DNA of 64,000 nucleotides. Source: Spirosoma profusum. GTDB lineage: Bacteria > Bacteroidota > Bacteroidia > Cytophagales > Spirosomataceae. The notes beneath the pieces are model-generated. The model did no database searches, was not told the origin of the DNA, and worked only from the letters and a program-made list of their open reading frames with translations. Positions 54,567 through 63,512 of this stretch are shown in pieces; the stretch's first letter is position 1; each line of letters starts with the position of its first letter. The position numbers were made by a program, and so were the translations under genes. Where the stretch lies: assembly GCF_014699005.1 (NCBI RefSeq), contig NZ_JACWZY010000001.1:558001-622000 (forward strand), read 5' to 3'.

Positions 54567-55226
54567 AGAAAATAGTGAAACAAGAATATATAGCAGGATG
54601 ATGATTGGGATGGCTGCGAACTGCAAAAATAACAGGAGCAGCACAGAAGCCAGCAGAAAACTGTATTTAATACGATTTTCGGCCCAACCGAACGATTTGA
54701 ATTTGAGCGCAAATAAGGGAATCTCAGCAACCAGCATAAACGAAAAGGCGATGAGCATGCCCAGTACCGTATCGTTTTTCCAGAGTGCGTCAAATTGAGG
54801 CTGGTAGCGTTCCATAAGCGGAAAAGCAGCAATCAATAGCGTATTGGCCGGCGTGGGTACACCTATAAACTGATCACTTTGCCGTGTATCAATATTGAAT
54901 TTTGCCAGACGTAACGCCGATAAAACGGCAATCAGAAACGCGCCGTACGAAATGGCTTCTAATCCCTGGAACCAGCAAAGCTGGAAGACAATCATGGCGG
55001 GCAACACACCGAACGTAACAACGTCGGCCAGCGAATCGAGTTCTTTCCCGAAAGGCCCCGAAACTTTTACTAAACGAGCTACAAAGCCATCGCCAAAATC
55101 AAGAATTGCGGCTACGAAAATCAGCCAGGCAGCCGTATCCAGGTGGCCGCGTAGCGTCATAACTATACCAATGCACCCGCATAGCAAATTGCCGCAGGTC
55201 ATGGCATTCGGAATGTGTTTTAACAT
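54534..55226 (-). CDS. pssA: CDP-diacylglycerol-serine O-phosphatidyltransferase
   Basis: An integral inner membrane enzyme that makes phosphatidylserine, the precursor of phosphatidylethanolamine. The 230-residue protein has the CDP-alcohol phosphotransferase motif in full: DG-x2-AR-x8-G-x3-D-x3-D from DGFVARLVKVSGPFG to LDSLAD near residues 47-69. Six or so hydrophobic segments surround it. The last ~10 residues (FSKERKSESVKE) are encoded by the GAAAGAGC inverted repeat rather than by ancestral sequence; the natural end is probably near ILVSL. purS follows. Confidence 0.93.
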   Translation of the reverse strand: MLKHIPNAMTCGNLLCGCIGIVMTLRGHLDTAAWLIFVAAILDFGDGFVARLVKVSGPFGKELDSLADVVTFGVLPAMIVFQLCWFQGLEAISYGAFLIAVLSALRLAKFNIDTRQSDQFIGVPTPANTLLIAAFPLMERYQPQFDALWKNDTVLGMLIAFSFMLVAEIPLFALKFKSFGWAENRIKYSFLLASVLLLLFLQFAAIPIIILLYILVSLFSKERKSESVKE

Positions 55227-55285
55227 ATAAGTAATGCGGACAACATGTCCGCAGTGAAATTAACTGTGCGGATATCTTGCCCGCG

Positions 55286-55924
55286 TTACCCCCTCACAAA
55301 CGGATTGGTTCGTTTTTCGTGCCCGATTGTTGTAGAGTCCATGTGGCCTGGGTATACAACGTAATCGTCGGGCAAGGTATACATTTTTGTTCGAATGCTG
55401 TTGAGTAGGTCGGCATGGTTACAGTATGGAAAATCCGTGCGGCCAACGCTTCCCCGAAACAGTACATCGCCACCTACTACGTATCGTTCGGCATGATTCA
55501 CAAACGCTACGTGTCCGGGAGCATGGCCCGGTACAAACAGTACGTCCAGTACCGTATCCCCAAACTTAAATTGATCGCCTTCCTGCAGATAAGCATCAAT
55601 TTCGGATGGCTCGTACCCTCGCAAGCCATAAACCATGCAGCGTGTTGGTACGTCGTTAAAGATAACCATATCGCGCTCGTGCAGATAAGCCTTAACCCCA
55701 AACTTGCGCTTCACGTAGGCAACGCCAAACACATGGTCCAGATGAGAATGTGTCAATAATAAATACTTTACCGTAAGATTCTTCGATTCAATAAACTGGC
55801 CTAGAGCCTCTTTCTCCGCTTGATCGTAACAACCCGGATCAATGATAACCGATTCATTTGTCGCTTCATCGACAATCACATAGGTATTTTCCTGAAACGG
55901 CGAAAACTCAAAAGAGTGAACCAT
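55286..55924 (-). CDS. Metallo-beta-lactamase fold hydrolase (glyoxalase II-like)
   Basis: A 212-residue cytoplasmic MBL-fold hydrolase. The zinc motif is THSHLDHVFG (His59, His61, Asp63, His64), with later FVPGHAPGHVAFV and YPGHMDSTTIGHE supplying His ligands. FRGSVGRTDFPYCNH is typical of the small glyoxalase II-like group. Likely substrates are thioesters such as S-lactoylglutathione analogues or bacillithiol-like adducts, but this is inference. It is followed by pssA 59 bases later. Confidence 0.9.
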   Translation of the reverse strand: MVHSFEFSPFQENTYVIVDEATNESVIIDPGCYDQAEKEALGQFIESKNLTVKYLLLTHSHLDHVFGVAYVKRKFGVKAYLHERDMVIFNDVPTRCMVYGLRGYEPSEIDAYLQEGDQFKFGDTVLDVLFVPGHAPGHVAFVNHAERYVVGGDVLFRGSVGRTDFPYCNHADLLNSIRTKMYTLPDDYVVYPGHMDSTTIGHEKRTNPFVRG

Positions 55925-55937
55925 AGATTAGTTGTCA

Positions 55938-55977
55938 GTCGCTAGTCGTCAGTGACTATAGACTGACAACTAGCGAC
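55938..55977. repeat. Inverted repeat with GTCGCTAGT words
   Basis: Left 16-base arm 55938-55953 and right arm 55962-55977 are complementary with one mismatch and an 8-base spacer. The surrounding bases repeat GTCAGTC and TAGCGAC words. Similar words occur at 3770-3836. Confidence 0.85.
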
Positions 55978-55990
55978 TATCGACTTTTAT

Positions 55991-56692
55991 TTACAAAAGT
56001 AGAAAGACCGTTGGCTTTTTGCGTAAATCAGGCACCTGCGTTTTCCATTCCCGGATAGTCAGCGTTCGCACAAATGCATCGGGAGCCGTCAGGTTACAGG
56101 CGACGCACAGGCGCGTGTTGGCCTGACAGCTTGCGAGTATGTCTGTAAAAAGGGCGTCGTTACGGTAGGGCGTTTCCATGAAAATCTGCGTTTGCTGCCG
56201 TTGCTGGGCTTCTTTTTCCAGATAACGTAGCGTTCTGATACGTTCCTGTTTGTCGATAGGTAGGTAACCGTGAAACACGAACGACTGGCCACTCAAGCCC
56301 GATGCCATTAGTGCCAGTAAAATAGCCGATGGTCCCACCAGCGGCTCGACTCGCCAGCCCAAGGTATGCGCCATACCTACCAACGTAGCACCGGGGTCGG
56401 CTACACCAGGGCAACCCGCTTCGGAAAGAACACCCGCGTTACGTTTGCGTTCGGTCAACTCCTGAATCTGTCGGCGCGTATCGGCGGGTGGCGTGTCTTT
56501 GTCGAGGTCGAAAAAAGTGGTTTCGTCGATTACTCGACTGGTTTTCAGGCCACTAATAAACCGCCTTGCCGACCGGGTATTTTCGACAAAATACGTATCA
56601 GTATCCTCAATTACGTCCCGGATGCGGGGCGGCAAAACCTGATGAAACGTATCGTCGGCAAGCAACGTAGGAATAAGAAAGAGCGTTGGCAT
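55991..56692 (-). CDS. SAM-dependent methyltransferase, tetrapyrrole methylase/RsmI-like
   Basis: A 233-residue protein of the tetrapyrrole methylase fold, in the Bacteroidota group related to RsmI (16S rRNA C1402 2'-O-methyltransferase). Features are DVIEDTDTYFVENTRSARRFI near 26-46, LSEAGCPGVADPGATLV and VGPSAILLALMASGLSGQSFVFHGYLP, plus IFMETPYRNDALF. These match RsmI-like motifs in order, but the protein is shorter than canonical RsmI, which carries an extra C-terminal domain. It overlaps nothing and is 15 bases from the hydrolase gene upstream, so the two are probably co-transcribed. Confidence 0.85.
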   Translation of the reverse strand: MPTLFLIPTLLADDTFHQVLPPRIRDVIEDTDTYFVENTRSARRFISGLKTSRVIDETTFFDLDKDTPPADTRRQIQELTERKRNAGVLSEAGCPGVADPGATLVGMAHTLGWRVEPLVGPSAILLALMASGLSGQSFVFHGYLPIDKQERIRTLRYLEKEAQQRQQTQIFMETPYRNDALFTDILASCQANTRLCVACNLTAPDAFVRTLTIREWKTQVPDLRKKPTVFLLL

Positions 56693-56707
56693 AGGCTGGC
56701 CTTTACA

Positions 56708-57475
56708 TCAGGCAATAAATTTCATCAGGACTTCAACAAATTCTGCCGGTTTTTCAGCCTGTACCCAATGGCCAGCTCCCTCAATTGTTTCGATCTGAAC
56801 ATTGGGGAAAATACTTTTGATAGTGGGAATATCCTTGTCGAGAACGTAGTGCGATTCGCTGCCCCGGATAAACAATGTAGGATCGGTAACGATACGTTGA
56901 TTAGTCAATTCCTGGCCAACAACATCCAGTTCTCGTTCAATAACCGGAAGATTCAGTCGCCAGGCAAATTCGCCCTGTTCAGTTCTGTACAGATTTTTGA
57001 GCAGAAATTGACGTACCGTCAGAATAGGCTCGTATTGGCTCAAAACAGCATCGGCTTCACTACGACTTTTGATACGCATCAGGTCGATAGCCTTCATTCC
57101 CCGGACAAGGTCGGCATGATGAACCGGATAATATTTGGGCGCTATATCAACAATCACTAACTTTTGGTACGTATCAGGCTGAAGCATAGCGTATTGCATC
57201 ACAACCTTACCGCCCATTGAGTGACCAACGAGAATAGGTTTATCTAACTGATGATCGGTGAGAAACTCACGTAAATCGGCGGCCATCGACGGATAATTGT
57301 GTTCATCGGCGCGTGGCGATTGCCCGTGGTTACGTTGATCGACTAAAAAGACCCGATATCCTCGACTTGCAATCACTTTACTAATGGTCAGCCAATTGTC
57401 GGAAGATCCGAAAATGCCATGCAGAATAACAATGGCTGGTCCGGAATCACCAACCTGACGAAAGAAGAGTGTCAT
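56708..57475 (-). CDS. Alpha/beta hydrolase (YbfF-like)
   Basis: A 255-residue cytoplasmic esterase-type hydrolase. The oxyanion segment VILHGIFGSSDNW is near 17-29, the nucleophile elbow LVGHSMGGKV has Ser86 and the late GAGHWVQAEKP has the catalytic His near 240. The DQRNHGQSP segment (45-55) is typical of the YbfF group of acyl-CoA/thioesterase-like hydrolases. The substrate is unknown. It is the first gene of a pair with the downstream methyltransferase. Confidence 0.9.
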   Translation of the reverse strand: MTLFFRQVGDSGPAIVILHGIFGSSDNWLTISKVIASRGYRVFLVDQRNHGQSPRADEHNYPSMAADLREFLTDHQLDKPILVGHSMGGKVVMQYAMLQPDTYQKLVIVDIAPKYYPVHHADLVRGMKAIDLMRIKSRSEADAVLSQYEPILTVRQFLLKNLYRTEQGEFAWRLNLPVIERELDVVGQELTNQRIVTDPTLFIRGSESHYVLDKDIPTIKSIFPNVQIETIEGAGHWVQAEKPAEFVEVLMKFIA

Positions 57476-57906
57476 GGTAAAAAACGTAATACTAGCCAGC
57501 GCCTGTAACTGGTTGTCTTAAAATTCAAGTTAACCGCGTGACCAATTTGAACAACCTGGAAAAGTTTTTTTATGAAAAGTTGACGCGACAAAACTAAGTC
57601 AGAAAATAAGGATTAAAGTGCCTGTGCGGTGACTAAATATTCAGTTAAACAAGGAAAACTGATTGTTAGGCCGCAAAATCACTGATTGACTCAAATTGAG
57701 TTAATAATATAGTAATGTCACTTTATAGAACCTAAACATTCTAAAATAGGGTTATTTATAGAATTTTGTCTGTGTATGTGCATATAGTGGTACTTTTTTA
57801 AGATGAAGCGTTTTTGTAGATCAAAAAAATAAAGCATATTTGTTCTTGATATTCTTTGAGAATCAAACGATAGTCCGTAAGACTACTAACCAAATCAAAC
57901 ACTTCT
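57476..57906. other. Divergent intergenic region before the TonB receptor
   Basis: A 431-base AT-rich region between the divergent hydrolase and receptor genes. I see no exact TAnnTTTG box; TATTCTTTG near 57851 is close, with one extra base. A small ATTCT-TTG-AGAAT inverted repeat overlaps it. There is no ORF, RNA gene or long repeat. Confidence 0.4.
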
Positions 57907-60900
57907 ATGTCTAGAAAACTACTGCAATTTCGAGTGGCTTTTTTGCTGATCGGCAGTATGCTATTGACTCCGTTTCTTGGAAGCGTAGCGGTAGCGCAGG
58001 TAACAACCTCGGTTATTGTAGGGCAGGTTACCGATGACAAAGGTGGCCCATTACCGGGAGCTACCGTCATCGCTATCCACGAACCATCTGGAAGCCGCTA
58101 TGGTACCACTACAAACGCATCGGGGCGGTACACGCTTCCTGGAGTCCGGGTCGGTGGACCGTTCAAAATCACTGCTACGTATGTCGGCTTTAAAGATCAG
58201 GTCGTTGATGGCATATCTACCAACTTAGGTACGTCTTCCGACGTAAATTTTAAGATGGTAGATAATAGCACCGCTCTATCGGAGGTTATTGTTACCAGCA
58301 ACCGTAACGGTATCATCAGTTCGAACCGCACGGGGGCTGCTACGTCTTACGGTCGTGAAACGATTAATACGGTTCCAACACTGGGCCGTACAATTTCTGA
58401 TATCACCAAGTATAACGCCTACGGTAACGGGCAGTCGTTTGGTGGGCAGGATGCCCGTTTTAATAACATTACTATTGACGGTGCCGTATTTAATAACGGA
58501 TTTGGATTAGGCTCGTCGGCTATCGCTGGTGGACGTACCGGTACGACAGCGGTTTCGCTGGACGCTCTGGACGAAATCCAGTTGAACGTAGCACCGTTCG
58601 ATGTTCGTCAGACAGGTTTTACGGGAGCCGGTATCAACGCGGTAACTCGGTCTGGAACGAACGATTTCTCGGGTTCGGTTTACTACCTTTTCAGAAACAA
58701 TAGTCTGGCCGGTAAAACAGCCGATGGCAGAAGCTTGCCACCGGTTACTATCGATCAAAAAACACAGGGTGTTCGGATTGGTGGTCCGATCATTAAAAAC
58801 AAGCTGTTCTTCTTTGCAAACGTAGAACAGTATCAGAGCAGCGTTCCGGCATTGGATTATTCGGCCGACCGGGTATCTGGAAATACGGGTAACGTATCGC
58901 GTGTATTGGCCGCCGATCTGGAAGATATAAGCTCGTTCATGAAAACGAACTTTAACCGGGATCTGGGCGCTATCGATAACTATAACAACCAGATTAAGAG
59001 CATAAAAGGATTGCTGCGACTCGACTGGAATATCAACGACAACCATAAACTGTCTCTTCGGTATTCGCACCACGATTCTCAGTCCGATCAGTCAATCAGC
59101 AATAGTAATAGTAGTGGTACTGCTGGGTTTGGTAACCGCGCTGGTTATTCTTCGGCGGGTTATGCCGGTAACCTGGCTTTGTCGCCACGTAACACGGGTT
59201 ATATCATTGCCGACAACACCCGTTCGTTTGCGGCTGAATTGAACTCGACCTTTGGCGGGAAATTCGCTAATAAACTGGTTGTTACGTATAACAAACAGAT
59301 TGAAGACAGAACGTACCTGACCGACGTATTCCCGACGATCGATATTCTGAAGGACAATACGACGTATATGTCGGTTGGTTTTGATCCGTTTACGCCGAAT
59401 AACAAGTTGAATTATTCGACGCTGAATCTTACGAACAACTTTAGCGTATTTGCCGGAAATCATACCCTGACATTTGGTGTATCGTATGAGAAATATACGT
59501 CGAACAACGTTTTCTTCCCTGCGTCGAACGGTGTATATGTATACAACTCAATCGCTGATTTTAAAACAGCAGCTCTAGCTTCTATCAGCAACCCAACCGC
59601 TACTACGTCGCCAGTTACGGTACGTCAGTACAACTTGCGTTACTCGCTGTTGCCCGGTGGAATTGAGCCATTACAGACCCTGAACAGAAGTACCTATAGC
59701 GCTTATGCTCAGGACGAATTTCAGGCTAGCCCGAATTTCAAGTTGACGATGGGCTTACGGGCTGAGATTTTTGCTTATGACAATTCAACGGCTAAAGATT
59801 TTAACAACCCTGTTGTAGCCCGTCAGACGTATAAAGATGAGAATAACGCCGACTATAAACTGAATACAGGTGCTTTCCCTAAGGCTCGTTTGCTGATTTC
59901 GCCCCGTGTTGGTTTCAACTGGGATGTGAAAGGGGATAAGATGACTCAGGTGCGTGGTGGTAGTGGTATTTTCGTATCTCGTATTCCTGAAGTATTAGTG
60001 TCTAACCAGTTAGGAAATAACGGTGTTAATACGGCTCTTCTGAGCTTCCAGAACACAACAGCTTACCCATTTGTGACCGATCCAAGCAAACTGCCAGCAG
60101 CTGTAAGACCTGTTGTTTCTAATGTGGAAAGCATCACGGGTTATGCCGTTAATGCTACGGATCAGGAACTACGGTATCCAATGGTTTGGAAAACTAACGT
60201 GGCTATAGATCAACGGTTACCATGGGGCTTAATTGGAACAGTTGAAGTTATCTATAACAAAACGCTCCAGAATCTTCGTTACATCGACGCCAACCTGAAA
60301 GCGCCAACTCGCCAGCTGACAGCTACTGGCGACAACCGTAATCTGTTCCCTGCCGCAGGTGTAACAGGAACCGCAGCGATCAACACCGCTCGATTTATCA
60401 ATTATCCATTCAATACGAACGCATTTGTGCTGAAAAACACAAATGAAGGTAACTCGTATACGTTCACTGGAAAACTTGAAAAACCAGCCGCCAATGGCTT
60501 CGGTGGTATGCTGGCTTATACATACGGTCTGGCAAGAGATCTTCAGTCGGTAGGTAGCACAGTTGTTGGTAATGCTCCAACGGTGAACGGACAAAACTAT
60601 TTGACCCTGTCTTACGGTGACAATGACCTGCGCCACCGGATTATCGGTTATGTGAACTACCGCCTGAATTACGGTGGTAAGTTCGGCGGCTCAACTACCT
60701 TTACGTTGGGTATGCAATCGACCAGTGGATACAAAGTGTCGTATACGGTTGGTGGTGATTTGAACGCCGACGGTCAGACTACCAATGATCTGTTATACGT
60801 ACCAGCCAATGCTTCACAAACAACATTCGCTTCGTTGACGGTTGGTTCGGGTGCATCGGCAGTTGTTTACACGCCAGAACAGCAACAGGCTGCCTTCAAT

Positions 60901-61308
60901 GCCTATATTGAAAATAACGAATACCTGAAAACCCGTCGTGGACAGTATGCAGAACGTAATGGTGGTTTTGCACCATGGCTTACTCGCTTTGACCTTACGG
61001 CCATTCAAGAGTTCTATATACGAGTGGGTGCTAAAGGAACCAGACACACGCTTCAATTCCGGGCAGATATCCTAAACGTAGGGAACTTTCTCAATGATAA
61101 ATGGGGTGTAGGTTGGGCAAGTACGGCTGCTAGTCCGCTGGCTTTAGTAAGTGTTAATGCGGCAGGCTCACCAACGTATCGTCTGGGCACTCAGTCAGTT
61201 ATTGAAAATGGTGCCAGCCGAACCATTCTCTTAAGAGATTCTTTTGTGAAGAGTGTCACGATCGATAACGTTTGGCAGGCTCAGCTTGGCGTTCGTTATT
61301 CGTTCTAA
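57907..61308 (+). CDS. Oar-like TonB-dependent outer membrane receptor
   Basis: A 1133-residue outer membrane protein. The signal peptide ends SVAVAQ near residue 28 and is followed by a carboxypeptidase-like regulatory domain ([20 protein letters not shown]), a TonB plug (TDGAVFNN-type segment with [17 protein letters not shown]) and a large barrel. The [20 protein letters not shown] block and the later [20 protein letters not shown] match the Oar group of TonB receptors, often found with T9SS or oligosaccharide-related genes. It is not paired with SusD. The substrate is unknown. A terminator follows. Confidence 0.9.
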   Translation: MSRKLLQFRVAFLLIGSMLLTPFLGSVAVAQVTTSVIVGQVTDDKGGPLPGATVIAIHEPSGSRYGTTTNASGRYTLPGVRVGGPFKITATYVGFKDQVVDGISTNLGTSSDVNFKMVDNSTALSEVIVTSNRNGIISSNRTGAATSYGRETINTVPTLGRTISDITKYNAYGNGQSFGGQDARFNNITIDGAVFNNGFGLGSSAIAGGRTGTTAVSLDALDEIQLNVAPFDVRQTGFTGAGINAVTRSGTNDFSGSVYYLFRNNSLAGKTADGRSLPPVTIDQKTQGVRIGGPIIKNKLFFFANVEQYQSSVPALDYSADRVSGNTGNVSRVLAADLEDISSFMKTNFNRDLGAIDNYNNQIKSIKGLLRLDWNINDNHKLSLRYSHHDSQSDQSISNSNSSGTAGFGNRAGYSSAGYAGNLALSPRNTGYIIADNTRSFAAELNSTFGGKFANKLVVTYNKQIEDRTYLTDVFPTIDILKDNTTYMSVGFDPFTPNNKLNYSTLNLTNNFSVFAGNHTLTFGVSYEKYTSNNVFFPASNGVYVYNSIADFKTAALASISNPTATTSPVTVRQYNLRYSLLPGGIEPLQTLNRSTYSAYAQDEFQASPNFKLTMGLRAEIFAYDNSTAKDFNNPVVARQTYKDENNADYKLNTGAFPKARLLISPRVGFNWDVKGDKMTQVRGGSGIFVSRIPEVLVSNQLGNNGVNTALLSFQNTTAYPFVTDPSKLPAAVRPVVSNVESITGYAVNATDQELRYPMVWKTNVAIDQRLPWGLIGTVEVIYNKTLQNLRYIDANLKAPTRQLTATGDNRNLFPAAGVTGTAAINTARFINYPFNTNAFVLKNTNEGNSYTFTGKLEKPAANGFGGMLAYTYGLARDLQSVGSTVVGNAPTVNGQNYLTLSYGDNDLRHRIIGYVNYRLNYGGKFGGSTTFTLGMQSTSGYKVSYTVGGDLNADGQTTNDLLYVPANASQTTFASLTVGSGASAVVYTPEQQQAAFNAYIENNEYLKTRRGQYAERNGGFAPWLTRFDLTAIQEFYIRVGAKGTRHTLQFRADILNVGNFLNDKWGVGWASTAASPLALVSVNAAGSPTYRLGTQSVIENGASRTILLRDSFVKSVTIDNVWQAQLGVRYSF

Positions 61309-61332
61309 ACAGAATTGTAAGTTTTGCACAAA

Positions 61333-61359
61333 AATCCCCGCATCATCTGTGTGGGGATT
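61333..61359 (+). terminator. Terminator after the Oar-like gene
   Basis: AATCCCC (61333-61339) pairs with GGGGATT (61353-61359), extended by CA/TG, followed by CTTGTTTT. Confidence 0.8.
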
Positions 61360-61380
61360 CTTGTTTTATAGGCTTGTAGC

Positions 61381-62247
61381 ATGAAAAAGTCGGTTTTTGT
61401 TTGTCTTTTATGCTTAGTTGTGCAGCAAAGTTTAGCACAGCAAATAGATCGTTTTCGTGATATACAGGCACTGGATGAGCATTTTCAGCCTAAGCCAGAC
61501 CGGAAGCATCCACTTATTCTCGCCCATCGGGGTGGACCGGGGCAGGGTGACACAGAAAACTCGATCACTACGTTCGATAAGACGGCCATAGCGTTGCCAG
61601 ACGCTATTATTGAAATGGATGTACGAATGACCCAGGACAGTACGCTCGTTCTGCTCCACGACGCTACGTTAAATCGAGAATCAGATGCGAAAGGGAACGT
61701 AGCAGAATGGACATTCAACAACCTGAAGAAGATTCGGCTTAAAACGCTGGCCGGAGAACTAACTAACGAACGCATTCCTACGTTCGCCGACGTATTAAAC
61801 TGGAATCAGAATCGCTACGTACTGGCATTGGACGTAAAACCTGGAACCGATCTGCTACGTACCATGAAGGAAGTTCAGAAATATGGTGCCGAACATTCAG
61901 TTTTCGTGATTTGCTATTCTCCAGCCGACGCCCAGCGAATGCGCAAACTCTACCCGAATCTTTGGCTGGCTTTAGGTGTAAGTGGCATGTCTGACGTAGA
62001 AAAATGGGAAATTAATCTGCCCGTTTCAGGCCGATTAATTGCGTTAACACCCCAAAAATTACAAGAATCCGCCTTTTATGAACGATTGCATAAACTGGGT
62101 ATCCTTTGCTCAGTGGGTACGTATGGCGCGGGCCAGCTCGATGAAATGCCCATCAAAGACGCTGCTTCTGGTTATCGTAATACGTTTCGGCAAGGCGGTG
62201 ATATTTTGACAACGGACCGTCCAAAAGAAGTGGCTGATTTATTTTAA
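61381..62247 (+). CDS. Secreted glycerophosphodiester phosphodiesterase
   Basis: A 288-residue exported GDPD that hydrolyses glycerophosphodiesters to glycerol 3-phosphate. The signal peptide is VFVCLLCLVVQQSLAQQ. The TIM-barrel GDPD motifs are LILAHRGGPGQGDTENS (His49, Arg50, Glu59), EMDVRMTQDSTLVLLHDATLN and LALDVKPGTD. Length is standard. It is followed 5 bases later by an MBL hydrolase gene, so the two form an operon, possibly for phosphate scavenging from lipids. Confidence 0.95.
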   Translation: MKKSVFVCLLCLVVQQSLAQQIDRFRDIQALDEHFQPKPDRKHPLILAHRGGPGQGDTENSITTFDKTAIALPDAIIEMDVRMTQDSTLVLLHDATLNRESDAKGNVAEWTFNNLKKIRLKTLAGELTNERIPTFADVLNWNQNRYVLALDVKPGTDLLRTMKEVQKYGAEHSVFVICYSPADAQRMRKLYPNLWLALGVSGMSDVEKWEINLPVSGRLIALTPQKLQESAFYERLHKLGILCSVGTYGAGQLDEMPIKDAASGYRNTFRQGGDILTTDRPKEVADLF

Positions 62248-62252
62248 TAACT

Positions 62253-63506
62253 ATGCTACGTCACTATCTGCTCGTTTTTTCGCTACTCATTTATTCGGTT
62301 GGGAGCAACGCCCAGCAGACCGGACAGCCGTTACCTGACTGGCAACAGGGTCAGCTTGATATTCACCATATCAACACCGGTCAGGGAAATGCTACGTTCG
62401 CCATTCTTCCCGACGGTACTACGTTGTTAATCGACGCCGGAGCCATCAACTCCCTCGACTGGCGGACTAATAAACCGCGAAATATTCCAACAAAGCCTGA
62501 TAACTCTCGTCAGGCTGGTGAATGGATTGCCCGTTACGTCCGCAAAGTGCTGAATTTTCAGCCAAAGCCAGTCATTGATTATGCCATCATTACCCATTTT
62601 CACGACGATCACATGGGAATGTCGCTGAACGTAACGAAACGCTCAGCCGGTGGCTACGTAGCAACCGGAATTACAGAAGTCAATGACTTTATTCCAATAC
62701 ACAAAATTATAGATCGCGGCTGGCCCGATTATTCGTATCCTCGCTCGTTTGTCAGCGATTCTATGGTGAGCAATTACCGACAATACCTGAACTGGCAGGT
62801 GAAGCACAATAAACTGGCTGTTGAACGATTTCAGGCCGGACGTAGCGATCAGATTAAGCTGTTATATAAACCAGCAACGTATCGGGACAACTTTGAGATT
62901 AAAAATCTGATGGTAAATGGCGAAATGTGGACAGGGCAGGGGAGTACTACCCGGTCGCTATTTCCTGACCTGAGTACACTGAAACCGGCAAATTATCCCA
63001 ATGAAAATATGTGTAGCGTTGTCTTTCTGCTACGTTACGGCAACTTCGACTATTTTTCCGGGGGCGACATTCAGGGCGTACTTCAGTTTGGCGCGCCGGC
63101 CTGGCACGATGTAGAAACACCGTTAGCTAACGTAGCGGGGCCGGTTGATGTACACTTACTTAATCACCACGGCTATCCTGATTCCGAAAACGGTACGTTG
63201 CTGGCCAGTTTGCGACCACGCGTTCTGGTGATTCCTGCCTGGGCGTCTTCACATCCGGGACACGACGTATTGGAACGTATTTATTCAGAGCAAACGTACC
63301 AGGAACCTCGCGATGTGTTTGCAACAAATTTGCTCAGTGAGGCTAAAACTGCCATTCAGGATTTTCTACCCCGACTCAAAAGCGAATCCGGGCACGTAGT
63401 GATACGTGTGGCTAAAGGCGGTAATACGTATCAGGTGCTAGTGCTGGATGATACAAGTGAGTCGTTCAGAATTAAGGCCGTACATGGGCCCTACCAGGCG
63501 CAGTAA
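62253..63506 (+). CDS. Secreted metallo-beta-lactamase fold hydrolase (ComEC/Rec2-like group)
   Basis: A 417-residue exported protein with signal peptide LLVFSLLIYSVGSNAQQ. The MBL motifs are INTGQGNATFAILPDGTTLLIDAG near 40-63 and THFHDDHMGM with His115, His117, Asp119 and His120. LLNHHGYPDSENGTLLASLRP resembles the late-domain His region of ComEC/Rec2-type MBL proteins. It has no ComEC membrane domain. It is co-transcribed with the GDPD gene (5-base gap), so it may act on a phosphodiester or nucleotide substrate in the periplasm. Confidence 0.88.
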   Translation: MLRHYLLVFSLLIYSVGSNAQQTGQPLPDWQQGQLDIHHINTGQGNATFAILPDGTTLLIDAGAINSLDWRTNKPRNIPTKPDNSRQAGEWIARYVRKVLNFQPKPVIDYAIITHFHDDHMGMSLNVTKRSAGGYVATGITEVNDFIPIHKIIDRGWPDYSYPRSFVSDSMVSNYRQYLNWQVKHNKLAVERFQAGRSDQIKLLYKPATYRDNFEIKNLMVNGEMWTGQGSTTRSLFPDLSTLKPANYPNENMCSVVFLLRYGNFDYFSGGDIQGVLQFGAPAWHDVETPLANVAGPVDVHLLNHHGYPDSENGTLLASLRPRVLVIPAWASSHPGHDVLERIYSEQTYQEPRDVFATNLLSEAKTAIQDFLPRLKSESGHVVIRVAKGGNTYQVLVLDDTSESFRIKAVHGPYQAQ

Positions 63507-63512
63507 TCGAAA

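Noticed and set aside
58507-59073. 188-codon open frame antisense to the Oar-like receptor
   Set aside because: Composition of a shadow frame, no recognisable domain and no independent regulatory signals.
62253-63506. ComEC competence channel
   Set aside because: Only the MBL domain is present; there is no ComEC membrane domain, so a DNA uptake role is not supported.
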